Of a stretch of 9,690 nt of DNA, positions 1-7,212 are shown piece after piece (position 1 is the stretch's first letter; every line of letters begins with the position of its first letter). The notes under the pieces were generated by a model. It had not been told where the DNA came from. It searched no databases and saw nothing but the letters and a program-made list of their open reading frames with translations. Source of the stretch: Bacteroidota bacterium (GTDB taxonomy: Bacteria; Bacteroidota; Bacteroidia; Chitinophagales; Chitinophagaceae); the NCBI GenBank assembly GCA_947461015.1, contig CANHIR010000066.1, positions 1 through 9,690 on the forward strand, in the 5' to 3' direction. A program made the position numbers and the translations under genes.

Positions 1-1067
1 AATTTATCTAATATATAACCCAATAACCAGCAAACCAACATATAGGATATGGCAAATGCCAAAGAGGCCCAATAAGGGGCAAAAAAGGAGAATCCGTGAT
101 TGAAAATCCAGTTAAATAGGGAAGTATCTCCAACAGGAATCATATTTAAAACGGTAAGAAGTACTTCAGAAAATAGATAAATCACTAGCGGGTTTTTTCC
201 AAAAACTTCAAAAAATCCAGAAAATTGTAACTGACGTTGTAATTCTATTCGGTAAATGATAGTTCCGATAATGACCATATCCAAACCAACGGTTAGCATC
301 ACAAAACTACTGGTCCACAATTTCTTATTAATAGGAAACTGATAATTCCACATAAAACCTAAAAAGATAAATCCAGCTCCCCACATTAATAAATGTGTTA
401 AGCCTTCGTAAGTTTTACCTTTTTCTTGAATAAACTTACCCACTTTGAATCCGATGAGCACATTGACAATAGCAGGTAACGTACTAAGCCATCCTTCGGG
501 ATCAAAAGCCATATCTTCTCCATGGTACATATGCGCTTCCCCCATTAACCATTTATCAAATAAAATACCTGCGTTGCCTTCCATCGTTAACTCCTGTCCA
601 GGTAAACCAAAATGCATACTTAAGTACCAATACAGCAATAAAAGTAAGGCAGCTAAAATCATGACTACCCGTTCATGCATATAGTAAACAATGAATGAAG
701 CAATACCATAACAAAGTGCAATACGTTGTAATACACCTAATATTCTTGTATTTCCAATAGGTCCAGTAAAGGGAAACCAATACATTAAATAGCCTAATAG
801 AAAAATAAGTAGGGTTCTTTTTAAAATTTTAAAGCCCACTGTGCTATTGGGAAGCTTTTCCCATTTAGGCATCACAAAACTCATGGCATTACCTACTGCA
901 AATAAAAAAGAAGGGAAAACTAAATCGGTTGGCGTAAACCCATGCCAATTAGCATGCAAGAAAGGCGCAAAGGTAGCTGCACCATCACCAGGTGTATTTA
1001 CAATGATCATTAAACAAATAGTCATACCTCTAAATACATCTAGAGATAAAAATCTTTGATTCAACAT
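1..1067 (-). CDS. NagX/HGSNAT-like membrane acyltransferase (DUF5009 type), 3'-truncated by window edge
   Basis: Reading the minus strand from ATG at 1067 gives 355 codons without a stop before the window edge, so the C-terminus is missing, probably by only a few residues. The protein is polytopic, with about ten hydrophobic segments. The start MLNQRFLSLDVFRGMT has the SLDVFRG motif that opens this family. The signature stretch is at residues 38-62: HAxWHGFTPTDLVFPSFLFAVG, with His38 and His42 as candidates for the acyl-transfer histidine. Other family hallmarks are NTRILGVLQRIALCY (106-120), DPEGWLSTLPAIVNVLIG (189-206) and GKNPLVIYLFSE (290-301). Relatives include human heparan-alpha-glucosaminide N-acetyltransferase and bacterial NagX; by family knowledge they move an acetyl group from cytosolic acetyl-CoA to a sugar on the other membrane face. 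The real substrate here is unknown. An ATG at 1072 is out, because it hits a stop after two codons. The gene is divergent from the hydrolase at 1148. Family call is firm; substrate is not. Confidence 0.9.
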   Translation of the reverse strand, partial: MLNQRFLSLDVFRGMTICLMIIVNTPGDGAATFAPFLHANWHGFTPTDLVFPSFLFAVGNAMSFVMPKWEKLPNSTVGFKILKRTLLIFLLGYLMYWFPFTGPIGNTRILGVLQRIALCYGIASFIVYYMHERVVMILAALLLLLYWYLSMHFGLPGQELTMEGNAGILFDKWLMGEAHMYHGEDMAFDPEGWLSTLPAIVNVLIGFKVGKFIQEKGKTYEGLTHLLMWGAGFIFLGFMWNYQFPINKKLWTSSFVMLTVGLDMVIIGTIIYRIELQRQLQFSGFFEVFGKNPLVIYLFSEVLLTVLNMIPVGDTSLFNWIFNHGFSFFAPYWASLAFAISYMLVCWLLGYILDK

Positions 1068-1147
1068 AGCATGGTTTTAGTGGATCAAGGTACGCAAAAT
1101 ATTTTTTATTGAACCTTGAATTAATTAGCTTTAATAAAATTAATAAT
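1068..1147. promoter_or_regulatory. Divergent intergenic region with weak promoter candidates
   Basis: This 80-bp AT-rich gap separates two divergent genes, so it should hold promoters for both. On the minus strand there is TACCTTGA at 1092-1085, a degenerate form of the Bacteroidota -7 box TAnnTTTG, 17 bases before the ATG at 1067. On the plus strand there is TAGCTTTA at 1126-1133, one base off consensus, 14 bases before the ATG at 1148. Neither has a convincing upstream TTG box at the usual spacing of about 17-23. The placement is inferred mainly from the gene layout. Confidence 0.3.
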
Positions 1148-2131
1148 ATGCGATTGCTTAAAATAACGGGAATCACCTTACTCATTTTTAGTATTATTTA
1201 CTTTTTAGGACCACATCCAAGTACGCCAAAATTTAATGATGTACTGCCTTCTATTGCAGCAAATACAAATTTGGATAGTTTAGTTAATGCAGGTGAAAAA
1301 CTACATCGTATTAAACCGAACAACCAAGCAAAAATAATTTGGGCTGATAGTACACATCAAAAAACCGAATACGCAATTGTTTATTTACATGGCTTTAGCG
1401 CGAGTCAAATGGAAGGCGCACCAGTGCATGAAAATATTGCAAAAGCATTTCATTGCAACTTATACTTAGCAAGACTCGCTGAACATGGCATTGATACCAC
1501 CGAAGACTTGCTTAATTTAACCGCCGAAAAATATTGGGAGTCTGCAAAACTTGCCTATGCGATTGGAAAACAGTTAGGTAAAAAAGTGATTATTTTGAGC
1601 ACTTCAACAGGAGGTACTTTGTCATTACAATTGGCTGCTGCTTATCCAGAAATTGCAGGGCTCATCATGTATTCACCTAATATAGCTATCAACAATCCAG
1701 CTGCATTTTTACTAAATGACCCTTGGGGTTTACAAATTGCCCAATTGGTTAAAGGTGGAAAATATGCCGATATTTCATATAAACACAAGGACTATCCAAA
1801 ATATTGGAATACACATTACCGTTTGGAAGCAACTGTTGAATTGCAAAATTTAATTGAAGCAACCATGACAAAGGAAACATTTGCAAAAATTCATCAGCCT
1901 TGTCTTGCACTTTATTATTACAAAGACGAGGCAAACCAAGACAACGTGGTAAAAGTTAGTGCGATTAAAAAAATGCTTGCTGAAATTAGCACTCCCGATA
2001 ATTTAAAAAAGGGAATTGCCATTCCACATGCCGGAAATCATGTGTTGGCATCTCCATTGGTATCACAGGATATTGAAAGTGTAGAAAAGCTAACCAAAGA
2101 ATTTATTCAGTCAACCATTATCAAGCAGTAA
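1148..2131 (+). CDS. Membrane-anchored alpha/beta hydrolase (esterase/lipase-like)
   Basis: A 327-residue protein. Residues 1-20 (MRLLKITGITLLIFSIIYFL) form one hydrophobic helix after a basic start, an uncleaved anchor or signal, so the hydrolase domain should face the periplasm. The alpha/beta-hydrolase features appear in order: the oxyanion motif HGFSAS at 81-86, the nucleophile elbow STSTGG at 151-156 with Ser153 as probable nucleophile, a candidate acid Asp260 or Asp265 in the stretch KDEANQDN, and His298 in the GNHVL stretch near the C-terminus (His294 is a less likely alternative). The elbow is odd: families normally have G-x-S-x-G and here the first Gly is Ser. I chose ATG at 1148 over the in-frame TTG at 1109, because ATG gives a standard basic-then-hydrophobic N-terminus and the 13 extra residues add nothing recognisable. 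Substrate cannot be told. It is monocistronic, followed at once by a terminator-like hairpin. Confidence 0.85.
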   Translation: MRLLKITGITLLIFSIIYFLGPHPSTPKFNDVLPSIAANTNLDSLVNAGEKLHRIKPNNQAKIIWADSTHQKTEYAIVYLHGFSASQMEGAPVHENIAKAFHCNLYLARLAEHGIDTTEDLLNLTAEKYWESAKLAYAIGKQLGKKVIILSTSTGGTLSLQLAAAYPEIAGLIMYSPNIAINNPAAFLLNDPWGLQIAQLVKGGKYADISYKHKDYPKYWNTHYRLEATVELQNLIEATMTKETFAKIHQPCLALYYYKDEANQDNVVKVSAIKKMLAEISTPDNLKKGIAIPHAGNHVLASPLVSQDIESVEKLTKEFIQSTIIKQ

Positions 2132-2163
2132 TATTTGAACACTTACATATTCAAATATTACTG
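2126..2163. terminator. Perfect 14-bp inverted repeat between converging units, likely bidirectional terminator
   Basis: The left arm CAGTAATATTTGAA (2126-2139) and right arm TTCAAATATTACTG (2150-2163) are exact reverse complements around a 10-base loop. The left arm includes the last sense codon (CAG) and the TAA stop of the plus-strand hydrolase gene. On the plus strand the stem is followed by ATCATTTTATT, a loose T-rich tail. On the minus strand it lies 17 bases past the stop of the RND gene, without a T-tract. The position between two gene ends fits a shared terminator, strongest for the plus strand. The stem is AT-rich, so its strength is uncertain. Confidence 0.7.
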
Positions 2164-2180
2164 ATCATTTTATTCAACAT

Positions 2181-5100
2181 TTAGTCAACTTGTTTTTTAT
2201 GCTTACTAGAAAGGTAAGTGTAAACCGAAGGAATCACAAACAACGTAAGTACTAAGGAGAATAACAAACCACCTACAATTACGGTACCCAATGGCTTACG
2301 GCTAGTGGCAGCTGCTCCTAAACTAATGGCAATAGGCAATGCACCTAAGGCAGTTGCTAAGCTTGTCATTAAGATAGGCCTGAATCTTTGTGCTGCAGCT
2401 TCTAATACTGCTTCTCTAATTGGCAATCCTGCTGCTCGTTTTTTATTTGCAAATTCTACAATTAAAATTCCATTCTTGGTCACCAGACCAATAAGCATGA
2501 TAATGCCAATTTGAGAGAATATATTTAAGGTTTGGCCAAACATCCATAAACATAGTAATGCACCTGCCAAAGCCAATGGTACGGTTATCATGATGATGAA
2601 AGGATCGGTAAAGCTTTCAAATTGAGCAGCCAATACCAAGTAAATTAATATTAATGCCAACAATAATGCCTGGGAGGTGTTGGACGAGCTTTCTTTAAAA
2701 TCTCGAGAAGGACCACTTAAAGCGGTTTGGAAACTTTCATCCAATTGTTCTTTGGCAATTCGCTCCATAGCTGCAACACCATCGCCAATCGTTTTGCCTT
2801 CGGCTAATGAGGCCGAAACCGTTGCTGAGTTAAATCTATTGTAATGATATAAATTGGGCGGATTGCTATTTTCTTCTGTCACTAGTACGCTTGAAATGGG
2901 GATGTTCTCTCCTTTATTATTTCTAACATAAATTTTATTAATATCGGTTGGTTCATTTCTTTCCGCCCTTGGCACTTGCGTAATGACTTGATATTGTCTA
3001 TCGTTCATAATAAAATAAGCCGATCGTGCACCACTAAATGCTGCTTGCAATGCCTGTGCTACGTCCGCAGTAGTTAAACCCAAGTCTCGTACCCTCATGC
3101 GGTCAATAGATAAATCTAATTCAGGTTTATTGAATTTTAAATTCACGTCCACGTTTTGGAAGGTCTTATCTTTTCTGGCTGCATCTAAAAACTTAGGAAT
3201 GGCCGTTTTTATTTTTTGAAAGTCTAAATTTTGAATAATAAACTGAACTGGCAAAGATCCTCTTGACATCATACCCACTGAAATGGTTTGTTCTTCAATA
3301 GCAAATACGCGTACATTTTTAAAACCCTTCATTTTTTTATTTAAATCCATTGCAATTTGTGATTGCGTTCTTTTCCTATCTGCTTTATCCACTAAACCCA
3401 AGCGTCCCGAAGCAGAGCTATTACCGCTACTGCCACCATATCCTGGCACACTACCCCATGTAAAAGCTTGTTCGGGGAATGAATCCTGCATAATTTTAAT
3501 TGCCTTTAATAAGTCGCCTCTCATGTCCTCATAACTTGTACCCTCGGCGCCTGTCATCGTGATTCTTATAGAACCCTTGTCTTCCAATGGCGCCAATTCA
3601 CTTTGTATTGTTTTTCCTAATACAAAAATTAATCCAACACAAGCAATGACAATTACCCAAGCAAACCAACGAATTTTTAAAAAGCCATTTAATAAGTTTT
3701 TATAGCCTAATTCAAACCCCCTAAAGAAAGGTTCTGTGCGTTCGTAAAACTTTCCTTGCTTACCATCTTTTCTACTCAAATAAACATTTAATACAGGGGT
3801 AATGGTTAAGGATACAAAAGCAGAGACCAGCACCGCACCTGCCACAACTACTCCAAATTCTTTAAACAGGGATCCTACAAAACCTTGTAAAAAGATAACT
3901 GGCATAAATACTACCGCTAAGGTGATAGAGGTAGAAATGACTGCAAAGAAAATTTCCTTACTGCCTTCTCTTGCTGCGTCTTTTAAGGAAAGACCTTCTT
4001 CCAATTTTCTAAATATATTTTCTGTCACCACAATGCCATCATCCACTACAAGCCCCGTGGCCAAGACTATAGCCAACAAGGTTAACACGTTTATGGAGAA
4101 GCCTGCCAAATACATAATAAAGAAAGTAGCAATCAATGAAATGGGAATATCAATTAATGGCCTAATGGCAATTAGCCAATTTCTAAAGAAGAAAAAGATA
4201 ACCAAAACAACTAAACCAAAAGAAATTAAAATGGTTTCTTTTACTTCAGACAATGCTCTACGAACATTTAAAGTATTGTCAATTGGTATTGCAAACTCAA
4301 TATCTGATTTGTTTTGCTTTTTAACTTCTTCAAGTCTTTTATAAAATTCATCTGCAATCTTAATTTGATTTGCGCCAGGTTGAGGTGACACCGTTAACAT
4401 TACAACGGGTACCCCATTAAAATAAGTACCCTGATCCTCTTGTTCAGGACCTAATTCTACTTTAGCTACATCGCCTAAGCGAACAATACCACTTGCGTCT
4501 TCTTTTAAAATGACATTTCTAAAATCAGACTCCTTCGAAAGTCTACCTAAAGTTCTAATTACAAATTCCGACTTATTACCATTGATGCCACCTGCTGGCA
4601 ATTCAATATTTTCCTTATTTAAAGCCGCTTGGATATCATTAAATGCAATGCCGTATGCATTTAACAAATTAGCATTTGGAAAAATACGCATGCTTTGACG
4701 CTTTCCCCTTACACCAACATTGCTTACTTCGTCAATCGTTTGAAAACGTTGTTGTAAAACATTTTCAGCGTATTCAGTTAATTCTAACAATCCTTTTGTT
4801 TTACTTCTAATGGTCAACATCAATATAAAATCACTGGCGTCTGCCTTAGAGACAACAGGTGGACTGGTTAAGTCCTGCGGTAATGACCTTAATGCTTGCG
4901 ATACCTTATCTCTTACATCATTTGCCGCCGTTTCTAAGTTTACGCCCAAATTAAATTCAACTGTAATATTTGAATTACCAACCGAACTAGACGAGTTAAT
5001 GGTTCTAATGCCTGGAATACCGTTAATTCCTTTCTCTAATGGTTCGGTAATTTGACTTTGTATAACTTCTGCATTTGCACCCGTGTAACTAGTCTGAACC

Positions 5101-5237
5101 ATGATAATAGGCGGATCAATTGCAGGATACTCTCTTAATGCTAAAAAAGAAAAACCCACCAAGCCAAAAATAATGATGGCAATGTTCATCACAGTAGCTA
5201 ATACTGGACGTTTTAAGGATAGCTCAGATATATTCAT
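2181..5237 (-). CDS. RND multidrug efflux permease, AcrB/MexB (HAE1) type
   Basis: A full-length 1018-residue inner-membrane pump, close to the usual 1020-1050 of AcrB-type proteins. It should export drugs or other hydrophobic solutes by proton antiport as a trimer. The duplicated RND plan is visible: TM1 at about 11-32, a first periplasmic porter loop to about 335, TM2-TM6 at about 335-485, TM7 near 525-542, a second porter loop to about 853, and TM8-TM12 to about 1010. Proton-relay residues are intact: Asp399-Asp400 in GLVVDDGIVVTEN (TM4) and Lys921 in GLVTKNGILIVEFAN (TM10), matching Asp407/Asp408 and Lys940 of AcrB. The N-terminus with SLKRPVLATVMN is typical, and ATG at 5237 is the natural start. 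It lies 24 bases downstream of the fusion-protein gene, forming an operon. No outer-membrane factor gene follows; the next feature is the converging terminator hairpin. Specific substrates cannot be read from the sequence; metal export (the HME branch) is unlikely from overall similarity. Confidence 0.95.
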   Translation of the reverse strand: MNISELSLKRPVLATVMNIAIIIFGLVGFSFLALREYPAIDPPIIMVQTSYTGANAEVIQSQITEPLEKGINGIPGIRTINSSSSVGNSNITVEFNLGVNLETAANDVRDKVSQALRSLPQDLTSPPVVSKADASDFILMLTIRSKTKGLLELTEYAENVLQQRFQTIDEVSNVGVRGKRQSMRIFPNANLLNAYGIAFNDIQAALNKENIELPAGGINGNKSEFVIRTLGRLSKESDFRNVILKEDASGIVRLGDVAKVELGPEQEDQGTYFNGVPVVMLTVSPQPGANQIKIADEFYKRLEEVKKQNKSDIEFAIPIDNTLNVRRALSEVKETILISFGLVVLVIFFFFRNWLIAIRPLIDIPISLIATFFIMYLAGFSINVLTLLAIVLATGLVVDDGIVVTENIFRKLEEGLSLKDAAREGSKEIFFAVISTSITLAVVFMPVIFLQGFVGSLFKEFGVVVAGAVLVSAFVSLTITPVLNVYLSRKDGKQGKFYERTEPFFRGFELGYKNLLNGFLKIRWFAWVIVIACVGLIFVLGKTIQSELAPLEDKGSIRITMTGAEGTSYEDMRGDLLKAIKIMQDSFPEQAFTWGSVPGYGGSSGNSSASGRLGLVDKADRKRTQSQIAMDLNKKMKGFKNVRVFAIEEQTISVGMMSRGSLPVQFIIQNLDFQKIKTAIPKFLDAARKDKTFQNVDVNLKFNKPELDLSIDRMRVRDLGLTTADVAQALQAAFSGARSAYFIMNDRQYQVITQVPRAERNEPTDINKIYVRNNKGENIPISSVLVTEENSNPPNLYHYNRFNSATVSASLAEGKTIGDGVAAMERIAKEQLDESFQTALSGPSRDFKESSSNTSQALLLALILIYLVLAAQFESFTDPFIIMITVPLALAGALLCLWMFGQTLNIFSQIGIIMLIGLVTKNGILIVEFANKKRAAGLPIREAVLEAAAQRFRPILMTSLATALGALPIAISLGAAATSRKPLGTVIVGGLLFSLVLTLFVIPSVYTYLSSKHKKQVD

Positions 5238-5261
5238 CTAAATGAATTAATTTTTTAAGAC

Positions 5262-6311
5262 CTATTTGGTAATATCAATATTAGAAAGAGATTTTCCAAT
5301 TTTTAGTTTCGATCCTTCTTTTACAAACAACATACCCGCTACAATCACACTGTCCCCTGGTTGTAATCCTTTGGTAATTTCAACCGCAGTTTGTGTACGA
5401 TATCCTGTTTCTACATTTACAAATTTTGCTTTGCCATTGCTAACTACCACCACTTGCTTTGTTTTTGAATCCGGGATAATGACATTGGATGGCAACATAA
5501 TGCTAGAAGCATTGTTGTCTAAATCTGATAAATATATTTTTGTAAAAGAACCAGGCAACAGCTTGCCTTTTACAGTGGCTCTTACTTTAAGGTTTCTAGA
5601 GCTTGCTATAATTTGTGGTTCAATGGCAATGATGGTTGCTTCAAATTTTTCACTATCAGCGCCAATACTTTCAACAGCAACTGCAGCACCCACATTTACT
5701 AAATTTTTATACAATTCAGGAACGGTGAAATCAATTTTCAAGTCGTCTGTTTTTTGCAAAGTAACCACTGTTGTTGTGGTATTAATAAATGCCCCCAAGC
5801 TTATTTGCCTTAAACCTAATTGACCAGTGAAAGGGGCTTTGATTATTGTTTTTTCAATTAATGAACTCGTATAAGCCATGTCGGCTTTTAAACTTTTTAC
5901 TTGTTGTAGGGATACATCATAATCACTTTGATTTATTCCCTTAATACTGATTAATTGTTTATTTCTCTGTTCATTAATTTGCGCAAGCTCCAATTGAACT
6001 TTTATTTTTTCAAGCTGTGCCTGTAAATCGGCATCGTTTAACTTAACTAAAACGGTGCCCGCATTCACTACTTTTCCCTCTGGTATTTGCAAAAAAGTAA
6101 CTCTTCCATTTATTTCTGGACGCAATTCAACAAAGTCACTAGAAATTACGGAACCATTTACTTCTACAATTTTTGGAACCGCTTGTTTTTGTATCACAGC
6201 AATATCAACTGTAACTGCCGCGTTGGGATCAAATTTGTCAATAGTTTTTGGTTTTTCTTTACAACCAACTGCAAATAGCCCCCCCAATGCGATAAATAAT
6301 AGTTTTCTCAA
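5262..6311 (-). CDS. Efflux periplasmic adaptor lipoprotein (membrane-fusion protein, AcrA/HlyD type)
   Basis: A 349-residue adaptor that should link the RND pump to an outer-membrane channel. The N-terminus MRKLLFIALGGLFAVGC has a lipobox with Cys17 as the lipidated residue, so the protein is anchored by acylation. Domain order: first lipoyl half at about 60-91 (ELRPEINGRV, EGKVVNAG), helical hairpin about 93-155, second lipoyl half about 157-187 (IKAPFTGQLGLRQISLGAFI), beta-barrel about 190-262, and membrane-proximal domain about 271-340 (IMLPSNVIIP, GLQPGDSVIVAG). The start codon is TTG at 6311: an in-frame TAA lies two codons upstream, and only this start gives the lipoprotein signal. The gene is the first of a pump operon, 24 bases before the RND gene and 94 bases after the preceding gene. 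The family is certain; substrates depend on the pump. Confidence 0.93.
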   Translation of the reverse strand: MRKLLFIALGGLFAVGCKEKPKTIDKFDPNAAVTVDIAVIQKQAVPKIVEVNGSVISSDFVELRPEINGRVTFLQIPEGKVVNAGTVLVKLNDADLQAQLEKIKVQLELAQINEQRNKQLISIKGINQSDYDVSLQQVKSLKADMAYTSSLIEKTIIKAPFTGQLGLRQISLGAFINTTTTVVTLQKTDDLKIDFTVPELYKNLVNVGAAVAVESIGADSEKFEATIIAIEPQIIASSRNLKVRATVKGKLLPGSFTKIYLSDLDNNASSIMLPSNVIIPDSKTKQVVVVSNGKAKFVNVETGYRTQTAVEITKGLQPGDSVIVAGMLFVKEGSKLKIGKSLSNIDITK

Positions 6312-6331
6312 AATTTAGCAATTTTAGTGAC

Positions 6332-6363
6332 TAAAGGTAGCCAAAAAATGCTTTTTAAATCAA
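6332..6363 (-). promoter_or_regulatory. Candidate Bacteroidota promoter for the efflux operon
   Basis: On the minus strand, TTG at 6363-6361 is followed after 21 bases by TACCTTTA at 6339-6332, which matches the Bacteroidota -7 box TAnnTTTG except for the last base. It would place the transcript start a few bases before the TTG start codon at 6311, giving a very short leader. It lies in the 94-bp gap before the adaptor gene, which is where an operon promoter is expected. Weak motif, so only moderately supported. Confidence 0.35.
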
Positions 6364-6405
6364 GAAAATAGATGAATGGCTAACTCATGACCATTGGGGA
6401 CCAGC

Positions 6406-7140
6406 CTAGTTATTTAACTTCTTAAAGGCAGCAAATCGCTTTTCAATATAAAGGCCTAATTCTAAATCATTCATAAGCCCCAACATTTCATAAGTGGGCC
6501 TTGAAAAATTCATGAATTTGATAAGTTCGTCCCCTTCTAAATGGGTGAGTTTTTGATTAAATCTCTTAGTAAATCGATTGTTTACATATTTCTCCTGCTC
6601 CTGAGCAACCAACCTATTTTGAAGGAATTGTAGGTTTCTATTTCGATGAAAACGGAACATATTGATAATTTCATTTAAATCAAACCCTACTGTCAAGCCT
6701 GATGGGCCAAACAATTGCTGGTTGTTGCTTAGTTTTAGGCCAGGAGGTCGATAATTAAAATATTTGGCATAGTCATTCCTGTTTTGAATTGAATCATATT
6801 TGTAATAACTATTCCTTACCCTCACTTCGGGTAAATCATATCCAATTACATGTATCATCACATTAAAATTATGTGGATCCGAAATAGTGTCCACTGGAAA
6901 CTTTTGCGTGTTTTTCCCGTAAAGAGAAAACCACAATGAATCCTTCGCTTTTAAAACAATAATATACCTACCCAAAGAATCGGTAATGGACCGGTTTGAG
7001 TTGCTATTTACAATAACTGCTTCCACTGGACGATGCCCTGAGATGTCATATACAACTCCACTAATAGTTGTAACCTGGGCGTTTAGTTTTGTTGAAAAAA
7101 CGAGAAAAAATAAAACAGCAAAAGCTTTAAAAAAATTCAT
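6406..7140 (-). CDS. Secreted protein with carboxypeptidase-regulatory-like domain, function unknown
   Basis: A 244-residue protein with a signal peptide (about 1-21, ending LNA before Gln22), so it should be exported; there is no lipobox Cys. Residues about 24-108 form a single CarboxypepD_reg-like beta-sandwich: ISGVVYDISGHRPVEAVIV, then the typical DSLGRYIIVLKAKDSLWFS, ending at the VIGYDLPEVRV strand. This domain is found at the N-termini of SusC/TonB-dependent receptors, but no plug or barrel follows. The rest (about 110-244) is charged and mostly helical, with NYRPPGLKLSNN, a DLNEIINMFRFHRNRN stretch and a GDELIKFMNFSRPTYEML stretch. I recognise this whole architecture as a recurrent small Bacteroidota protein of unknown role. 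It has 72 bases to the ChrA gene upstream and 94 to the efflux adaptor downstream, all on one strand, so a functional link to either is possible but not shown. ATG at 7140 is the only sensible start. Confidence 0.8.
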   Translation of the reverse strand: MNFFKAFAVLFFLVFSTKLNAQVTTISGVVYDISGHRPVEAVIVNSNSNRSITDSLGRYIIVLKAKDSLWFSLYGKNTQKFPVDTISDPHNFNVMIHVIGYDLPEVRVRNSYYKYDSIQNRNDYAKYFNYRPPGLKLSNNQQLFGPSGLTVGFDLNEIINMFRFHRNRNLQFLQNRLVAQEQEKYVNNRFTKRFNQKLTHLEGDELIKFMNFSRPTYEMLGLMNDLELGLYIEKRFAAFKKLNN

Positions 7141-7212
7141 TTCAGGTGCAATATTAGTAAAGGATTGCTTAAAAATAGTTTTCTTGTAATTAAATTAACA
7201 GCTTTTTACATA

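Noticed and set aside
1109..1147. N-terminal extension of the alpha/beta hydrolase from a TTG start
   Set aside because: The 13 extra residues precede a typical basic-plus-hydrophobic signal beginning at ATG 1148, so the ATG is preferred.
3802..4344. Long open frame of 180 codons on the plus strand inside the RND pump gene
   Set aside because: It is antisense to a fully conserved RND protein, including its TM4 proton-relay region, and has no recognisable domain; an opposite-strand shadow.
5266..5823. Open frame of 185 codons on the plus strand inside the adaptor gene
   Set aside because: Antisense to conserved lipoyl, barrel and membrane-proximal domains of the adaptor; no family match seen.
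6371..6411. Possible terminator between the secreted protein gene and the efflux adaptor gene (TAACT and AGTTA arms)
   Set aside because: Only five base pairs with a large unpaired interior; not convincing.
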